Part shown: positions 56,985 to 64,000 of the stretch, in pieces
Numbering within the stretch: position 1 is the first letter of the stretch
How the letters are laid out: the number at the start of each line of letters is the position of its first letter
DNA from: Schistosoma haematobium
Lineage: Eukaryota > Platyhelminthes > Trematoda > Strigeidida > Schistosomatidae
Length of the DNA: 64,000 bases
Direction: 5' to 3'
Assembly (NCBI RefSeq): GCF_000699445.3
Contig: NC_067202.1
Span: 7,869,458 to 7,933,457, forward strand
Position numbers and translations under genes: made by a program
The notes under the pieces: generated by a model
Databases searched by the model: none
What the model was told of the DNA's origin: nothing
Seen by the model: only the letters and a program-made list of their open reading frames with translations

Positions 56985-58660
56985 AGTCTAATTAGTCTCG
57001 AGTTCCAAGTAAAAAGATGTACCATATTTTAATTTGTACAGCTCTACTTCGAATTTTCACATCAAACGTTGTCTAGCGTAAAATCAGGGTTGGTTCAAGC
57101 TGATGCCCAACATTTGGACGCATAGAACATGGCATATCGCATTCATAACCATTTGTTGAGACTAAAATGAACATAGAACCGTGCGATATTCTACTTTTGC
57201 CAGGCGTGAAACAAAAATTATAGTTACTTAAGAAAAACATTGATTTTCCATAACAATTTAAATATTACATCAAAGTTTAGGTACGAATGACAGGAGTGAT
57301 CTGTAAGTTTACTGTTAACTCATTCTGACGCACGCTATTTTTTCTCCACCTACATTTCGACAGTCAACTGAACTATGAGATAATCAAGCAAGAACCAGCG
57401 ATTTCAGTATCCTAACTCTGTTGGTTGTATTTTCGAGTATAGGTGTTTCACTTGTAGCTTGTTTTATCTTTCACCTTACAAAGAGTCATTGTCTTTCCAT
57501 ATTTCTTATGGCTACAACAACGCAGAGGTCGTGACAATAATAAGGTTTAAATTGTGTACTGCTGAATATATTTAGATACTTGGTAGCTTCTTAGACGTCA
57601 ACAAAACCTAGGGGACAAGGACAGACAAGAAAACTAACTAGCTTGTAGGCCGCCGAAATTTCGTAGTTGTTGGATGCTGGGGTACAAACATGGCTGAGTA
57701 ATAAGATCAGTAGTGGTTTGAATTCTTTTCATTTGTAACGTATCAGTTTATGTCATGAAAAGCTGCAGAAGTAGAGCAGCTAGTCAGAAATGTACTAATG
57801 TACCCAATATGATGTTTCATATTTTTTTATCATGATGTAAAATAGCTAAAATGTTGGTACCACCGGTCTTATTCGGTCGTTCTAACATTCCATTTTTGAT
57901 GTCAACATTTCCATATTTGTGGCTCTAGCTGTTGACAGTGCGGTGCCTGGTGTTAGCAGTTGGTGGATGAGGGTCATGATCAGTGAAAATATCTGACTAG
58001 AATAAAGTTGATGTTTGTTCATATTTTTGCTACTTAGAGAGTAGTAAGAAACCCTGTAGTGGAATAGCATGTACCATACTAGTGCTGAACAAAAATAACT
58101 CATGTTCCATTATTCACTTATTTGTTCTGGTTTGGCGTTTGAGGATAGTTAATTACGCTGTACCTCACTCTCAATTTTGATATTGATATTCCATCTACGA
58201 CACAATTTATTGATTGTACTGTTCCGTACCATTTGTCGATATACCATGTTTGTTATTTACATAGCCCATTTTTCTGATGTGAAAAGACGAGTGATTCAAA
58301 TATACTATTGTGTTTAGTCAGACATTTCAAGAAATTATTAGTACCCTTATTTTGATATATTACTGGGTTTGTAATGTAATCCTACATAGGTGGGTCCTAG
58401 AAAACACCAGTATCCGAGGGCAAGTAAGTGTTTTTCAGTGACTCGATGTCGTACAGAAGTCTTTTTAAAAAGATCTACAGACTTTATTTTCCGTGTTCTA
58501 ACTGGCAGTTTGTTCCGAAGATAAAAAACCTATGTAGGAAGCGGCTTCGGTATATGTCAGATGTGCAGTACTGTATTTGAACTCATCTAGAGTAAATTTA
58601 CGGATTATTTTGGGGTGAGAGTCACTGTTAGGTTTAAAGAGCGTAGTAACTAGGTTAAAC
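56985..58660. other. Nothing recognised
   Basis: No supported feature. Confidence 0.4.
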
Positions 58661-58799
58661 CATTTAAATAATCAAATGTTTCACCACTAAAGTATGTAAC
58701 CAGGACATGTTATAACTATACAGAATAAGGAAGTCTATAGTCTTAACATTGGGAAACAATGTTTTCGTTCTAACAGAAGGTATTGCGGTGAACGAGAAC

Positions 58800-58927
58800 T
58801 CAGATGAAAAAAAACCTGCTTCATCATCTGAGCTACCTGTTCCTAGATATTTCAACAAGTTATCTATTTTGGTTTGTTTTAATATATCACCTATTCTGCT
58901 GCGTTTCTGAAGATTGTACAACTTTTC
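58800..58927 (-). CDS. Possible exon part flanking the LTR element
   Basis: Next to the LTR the minus strand encodes EKLYNLQKRSRIGDILKQTK then IDNLLKYLGT, with a possible donor ACAG|GTAGCT. Across the insertion (about 60539-60560) the same frame can continue upstream as GNCDN to a CTTATTGAG-like acceptor. This would put the LTR element inside an exon. The call rests on frame and composition only. Confidence 0.3.
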
Positions 58928-59294
58928 TGTTGTAACGGGTGTGACTGCAGGATAGATGCGCAGCGTATTTACCGATCGCTTCTGTGACAGTGGACACGTA
59001 AACACGTAGTGAACGACCTAGTGCCCTGATTGACTCTGCTTCGCTGTCCGTCCTAGCCAGTTGAGTCAAGAACACAAGTCACAGCCTCTGAGTTATGAAT
59101 CATTGTATTTCAGACATACTCTATTTATATACTAACCAAACAAACCACATCGTACCATAAAATAGGAAACAACATTTGTACAATATTTAACAAGTGAAGT
59201 AAACATCGACCAATAAGAAATGTACATTTAAGGTCCAAGGCCACCGTAGACTTAACACAATAATTATTGGTATATTTTTCCGACTATCCTAACA
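58928..59294 (-). repeat. 3' LTR
   Basis: Same length and ends as the 5' LTR, with about 97 percent identity estimated by eye. Confidence 0.9.
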
Positions 59295-60014
59295 CCTCCC
59301 TTTTTTTTGAAAGATCCGAAGTTCATATCTGCATTTTAAAATTTTCTGCGTCCGCCCTCCCCCGCGAAATAACGTTGGGTCCTTATATACCCAAGTAACA
59401 GCTAGTCTGATTCTACTTGAAGCATATTTCCCGCATTGAGTAGAGGGTTCACTAAAACTGACTAGATGATGAGGATTAGCGACACCAGACATGAGGTCAT
59501 TAAGGTTTGATTCTTGTGAAACGTATTCATCAGACCTCCTCAAAATTCCATCAGTGGGTAATAGGTCCCTAAAATAAACAGCATCTTTGAAATTCGTATT
59601 GGATTTCTGACCATTATTTGATGCACGGGAAACATTTTCTGGCACGAGGGGTTCTTCTTGTAAGCTGCATACCTCACATGTTTCAGGTACAGTGGGATTT
59701 GAACCCACAACAGGGCATGCTTCTGAATTGGACAATTCAGGATCGCTGGACGGATCATGAGCGACTGCCTCGTTTGCATTACTGATCATAAGGGATTCAT
59801 AGAGGCTTTTGTTTTCACATTCATACGTCCTGCAGTCATTTTCGAGTTCAGTATGCAAGTGAGAAATCAACTCATCAATTTCTTTCACATCTCCGAAACA
59901 TTGGAGACTTAGCAGTCGCGTGCGTAAATTGTCCAAAACATTCAACTGGCTCTCTCTGAAACGCTGCTCTTGGCGATCAAGTAGTAGCTGCAATTGATCG
60001 GGAAGGATAGTCAT
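59289..60014 (-). CDS. Gag-like ORF of the LTR element
   Basis: About 241 codons from ATG at 60012-60014 to a stop at the LTR edge. The start MTILPDQLQLLLDRQEQRF is of the type seen at the N-terminus of Gypsy-class gag proteins of flatworms (DQLQ-x-L-x-x-RQE-x-RF). The middle is acidic and polar and not recognisable. The last part (WVYKDPTLFRGGGR) resembles the sequence normally found just before the polypurine tract of such elements. No CCHC knuckle, protease or reverse transcriptase. An upstream start at 60053 lies in the leader. Confidence 0.7.
   Translation of the reverse strand: MTILPDQLQLLLDRQEQRFRESQLNVLDNLRTRLLSLQCFGDVKEIDELISHLHTELENDCRTYECENKSLYESLMISNANEAVAHDPSSDPELSNSEACPVVGSNPTVPETCEVCSLQEEPLVPENVSRASNNGQKSNTNFKDAVYFRDLLPTDGILRRSDEYVSQESNLNDLMSGVANPHHLVSFSEPSTQCGKYASSRIRLAVTWVYKDPTLFRGGGRTQKILKCRYELRIFQKKGRC
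59295..59308 (-). promoter_or_regulatory. Polypurine tract
   Basis: A run of A then GGGAGG lies directly before the 3' LTR in element orientation. Confidence 0.85.
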
Positions 60015-60154
60015 TTTCTGAGTCAGCAGGGTAATGAGAAATACTGTAACCAATTAACAACCAATGACTCCCAAGGACGCCGATGACAATCTGGATACTG
60101 ACTGGTCAAAATAATTATGCTGAATCTCGTCCAATTAGAGGATTCAAAATTTTC

Positions 60155-60169
60155 TCTACCCCGTCGCCA
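60155..60169 (-). promoter_or_regulatory. Primer-binding site
   Basis: TGGCGACGGGGTAG begins two bases after the 5' LTR. The leading TGG is complementary to a tRNA CCA end. The tRNA is not identified. Confidence 0.7.
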
Positions 60170-60171
60170 AT

Positions 60172-60538
60172 TGTTGTAACGAGTGTGACTGCAGGATAGA
60201 TGCGCAGCGTATTTACCGATCGCTTCTGTGACAGTGGACACGTAAACACGTAGTGAACGACCTAGTGCCCTGATTGACTCTGCTTCGCTGTCCGTCCTAG
60301 CCAGTTGAGTCAAGAACACAAGTCACAGCCTCTGAGTTATGAATCATTGTATTTCAGACATACTCTATTTATATACTAACCAAACAAACCACAACGTGCC
60401 ATAAAGTAGAGAACAACATTTACACAATATTTAACAAGTGAAATAAACATCGACCAATAGGAAATGTACATTTAAGGTCCAAGGCCACCATAGACTTAAC
60501 ACGATAATTATTGGTATATTTTTCCGACTATCCTAACA
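60172..60538 (-). repeat. 5' LTR
   Basis: Begins TGTTAGGATAGTCGG and ends GTTACAACA in element orientation; 367 bp. Confidence 0.9.
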
Positions 60539-60539
60539 C

Positions 60540-61595
60540 TTTCGTTATCACAGTTACCAAAAGCTCAATAAGAGACAATATGGTTGTTGGCAATATACAA
60601 CAAAAAGAATGCACATTATTCAGATGTTCATTTACTGAACTGTTAACATCTAACTGGCAATCACTCAATATTTATCGCTAGGACCGACCAAGAAGAAAGA
60701 AACGGAAACTTGTTGAAATACTTTACGCTGAGAATTCAATATTGTACCAAAAACATAATACTGAATAAAGCTGATAATAATAATAATTGTTCAGTGCAAA
60801 ATATGAAAACTAATTTTATCTGGTAAATTTTATCTGGGAAATATTGACAATGCAATTGGCGTCTTTTAGCATGAGTGATGTCTGTGTATTGATTGTTGAC
60901 TCACTGATCATGTGATTCAGTTCTGAATAGGAGGGTCATGAACATAAACGCTATCTTTGCTATGGCTACGTACCATGGAAGGGTCTCATACTAGGGCTAA
61001 ATATGTGTGTATATTACTTTTCGGCTTTCAACTGTTGCCTAACGAAGGTCAGTCTGTGGAGTGAACTTTGAATTCAACATTCCCGATATCCCTGTCTGCT
61101 AAGTCGAAAATGTTTCTCCTCGATGCGGATGGCGATTGATTTAAATAATGAGGAATAACATAGGATAACGGCACAAACGTTTTTCGCATTAAGCATTTGA
61201 TGCTAAACCATCAGAGTTGTATTCCACTCGCCTAAGTTTAGGACGTCCTTCAGCTATGATGACGATTTTTTCAAGTATACCATAGTGTCGGAAAAGTTTC
61301 CATTAGGTTCCATCCATAACATGAGACGCTTTCTCATGGTCATGAAAGTTGCTGTATAGTGACGAATAACATCCAATTGTTTGTCCAACATTTATCCGTA
61401 GTGTCACGAGTTGTTTCTTGAATCTAGGTAACCGTTTCGGACACTTCGTCTTTACCTGTTCTGGTCTACTACATTTCTCTCCTAGCCTCTTGATTATACC
61501 ACATAGTTTTTTTATAAATCTTAATTTCTATTGATTTCGATGCGACTGATCTGATTCTAGGTAGTGTTGTTTGGTGATATGTTTACATGCATACT
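60540..61595. other. Nothing firmly recognised
   Basis: No supported feature beyond the possible exon edge next to the LTR. Confidence 0.35.
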
Positions 61596-61598
61596 TAC

Positions 61599-61860
61599 TA
61601 GAGAAGATGGTCGCATTCATAGCCATTTTGTTGAAATCACGTAGGTCGTCAGGTTTTTCAACTTTCTCGACTTCATCATCTTGTGCATGTCGCTTCGCCA
61701 TGTTTTCCGTCCTAACCTTGACGCACAGGTCCATAATCGGGATGGCCATATATTTTATTGCGCAGTTTTCTGTGAAGAAGTGAAGCCGTTCGTTGTAGTG
61801 ATTCCTAACATCCTTGCTTTTGGCATTGCGCATGGCGCTATTCACTATGATCCATTTCAT
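61599..61860 (-). CDS. Candidate exon of an unrecognised gene
   Basis: 87 codons from ATG at 61858-61860, or from a GTAG acceptor at the same point, to a strong donor CTCTA|GTAAGTATG, exit phase 1. The product is charged and helical: VEKVEKPDDLRDFNKMAMNA near the end, and cysteines in ENCAIKYMAIPIMDLCVKVR. No family recognised. The upstream sequence is not pyrimidine-rich, which favours a start codon over an acceptor. Confidence 0.5.
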
Positions 61861-61869
61861 CTACTTCGA

Positions 61870-64000
61870 TGATCCTGGAGTCATGACCTCCACTAATTAA
61901 ATGGAGTTTTCGTACTCAACTTCTTGTGTGTGAGAGGCACTACATTCTTCATCAATAAAACGCAGCATCACTTTCTTCCATGATAGTCCCTTTGAACTAT
62001 CTTTTACTTAGAGGTTTTAACTAATTACTATCACATACATTTTGAATCTTTCCAATTTCGTCTGGTGTTTGAATAGTCTTTCAGGTCTCTTTTACTGTTC
62101 AGATATTGCACGTATCTAGGTTGATTTTTGTTCTTAATGTTATGAGGAGCATCGGTTTCCTAGCTTCCGAATAACTTTCACAATGAGGAGCATGTATGAA
62201 AATATTTCGACTGCCAGGGCAGAATTTAAATGACTTGAATGAACCTTTCCTCGTCTTGACTTGACGTAAAAATCGTTTAGAGAATATAAACGACCATTTT
62301 ATTCATTAGAAACTACCAATTAATTTTTCAAAGTTTGTTGTTTTTTCAGTCTACGAAAAATTAACTTTTATATTGGCGGGTCACATGGTTTCTTTACTTT
62401 CATTGTGCAGTGACCTTGAGGTGCGAGCTTTGCGTTATATATTCTTCATCCTCGTAACAATGAGAAACTCACCGTGTCTATGTACCTAACACGTGTTTAA
62501 ATCATAATAGGGTACATTTTAGTTAGTATAGTTTATGAAGAAGCCCACACTAGTATTACGATGACATTTTTTGTTCGTTTTCTGGAATGATTATGACGTC
62601 AAGATTGTTTTCAGACCTGCTCCTCTGTCTTTCTAATCAGCTAGTAGTTTTACGTCTTAATTCTTTCATAGCGTACCACCAAATATAACTATAAATATTA
62701 TTTTAAAACGACTGGTATGTAAGAGTAACAAAATTAGTACGCGATATTTCAAATGCGGGAAGTGTATTCTTTGAGTTTCAGACGTGAATTGGGTACCAAT
62801 ATTTAAGTGTTACCACACCAAAAGATAAGATGTTTCTGTTGATTTTAGACATCATTCAATGGTTGAGGTGATTTTTAGGTTATATTGCAAAATTACAATT
62901 ATTCCGTAATATTTTCGAAATACCATAATTTAAACGTGGTAATTGAAACGCCACAGGATACTACCTTGTTTGGTCTAAATGTTGGCAAATGTTCGTGAAC
63001 AATATTTTGTTTATTTTATCGCAGAAGTCAGATTAACGTACCTTTACTTTACAAATATCACAAAAGGAGAAGAATTAACAGTCAAACGTTTAAGTCTCGA
63101 CATAATCAAGTTAGCAACTCAGATTGTTAACTACGTTTCAAATCCACTTTCTGTCTGTATCTGACTCGCTATTCTAATGCTTTAAATACTTAAAAATCGT
63201 TTACGAATTTCAGTTGAAACCATTTTCTGTATTTCTTATCCATCCAATACTGAATGAATCGCTTTAAGTAAAGTTAACGCAATCTACTGAACATAATTTC
63301 ATGTGATGTACTTATTCACTGCGGTTTTTGGTGTAGTCAAATGTATAGTACCACCAGCCCTCAAAATGTGTGGCCCATTGCGAAGTATCTGGTAAATGAG
63401 TTAACTAAGTACATTTGTACCCTGTACTTATCTCCCTTAGCGACAGATAATTACGGGATCCTACAACCACTTATGGTCTAGTTGAGAAATCTGGCTGTGT
63501 GAGGTGTAAGTTAGTATGACGGAGCATCTGTACATACATTGGTACACTGAGGTTTAAAAAGTTAGCACGCAACATCTCATTTGTCTTCTTTATCTTCGCA
63601 AAAGCTAAGATTTGATCTGATGTTTTGTCAGTTTTTTTCCAGGGTATCTCTTTTCGATCGATTTTAAAACAACAGTTATAAATGCTTGATTTGATCTTGT
63701 TCAGCAATTGTATTAGTCATGTATTTACATTTCAGATGACATTTAGTTGTAGAAAATTTAAACATACTTAGGAAATAAAGCTTCGTCATTTAGAAAACCT
63801 TCAAAAGTAAGGTCCCTTTTTCGCTCCAAAATATATATTTAGCTTATTATCGACTCGTGTTCTAATATATAAAATATCTATTCGAGAATTAGAAACTTTG
63901 TGCTATTTCGTTGAGAAACCAGAATCCTGACACAGCCTTTTGTTGAAAGAAAATTTTTTTTATCTGGTGTGATTAAAATTATTTTCTCACTGATTCATTG
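61870..64000. other. Mostly unannotated; one open frame
   Basis: A minus-strand frame at 63471-63707 (DQILAFAKIKKTNEMLRANF and onward) has no clear splice sites or family match. Nothing else supported. Confidence 0.35.

Larger units (their letters stand above)
58928..60538 (-). mobile_element. Short LTR retrotransposon, internally deleted
   Basis: Two 367-bp direct repeats (58928-59294, 60172-60538), each TG...CA, about a dozen differences apart by eye. In sense (minus) order: 5' LTR, PBS, one gag-like ORF, polypurine tract, 3' LTR. The internal region is under 900 bp and has no protease, reverse transcriptase or integrase, so it depends on a relative for movement. Flanks GAAAG and GAAAA may be a 5-bp duplication with one change. 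Confidence 0.9.

Noticed and set aside
63471..63707. 78-codon minus-strand frame as a gene
   Set aside because: No clear acceptor or donor and no family recognised; left as unannotated.

Overview
The window is eukaryotic, AT-rich and intron-rich, and full of retroposons. Copies of the schistosome Sm-alpha hammerhead-ribozyme SINE, a schistosome-type non-LTR reverse transcriptase tail and a spliced CCDC47 gene point to a blood fluke (genus Schistosoma). The species cannot be fixed from the sequence alone.

Layout. Positions 1-35,000 are almost gene-free. They hold about twenty copies of tRNA-like, hammerhead-bearing SINEs, fragments of non-LTR retrotransposons, a 521-bp retroposon, a repeat with internal 67-bp units, microsatellites, and one likely minus-strand exon of an unrecognised gene (19407-20007). 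Positions 35,725-53,510 carry CCDC47 on the minus strand. I rebuilt it as 11 exons with mutually consistent splice phases and a predicted product of about 557 residues. Its introns contain further SINE copies and a 531-bp ATGT microsatellite. Positions 54,000-64,000 hold at least two candidate minus-strand exons of unrecognised genes and a short, internally deleted LTR retrotransposon with two 367-bp LTRs, a primer-binding site, a polypurine tract and one gag-like ORF.

The most notable system is the hammerhead SINE set. Three families (Sm-alpha type; an abundant family with a GCACTG stem I; a third with CUGACGU in the core) each carry a tRNA-like box A/box B segment just upstream of a minimal type I hammerhead. 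One insertion is a partial tandem with a 400-bp period, a 12-bp target-site duplication and a 5' end at the predicted self-cleavage site. Five others are fold-back (inverted) insertions with 12-15 bp target-site duplications, which shows that each inverted structure arrived as a single event. This resembles retrozyme-like spread of ribozyme-processed RNA.

CCDC47 is an ER membrane protein of the multipass translocon (PAT complex). One exon (49550-49664) has a single-base insertion in a run of four T that breaks the frame although both splice phases remain correct. This is either an assembly error or a real lesion.
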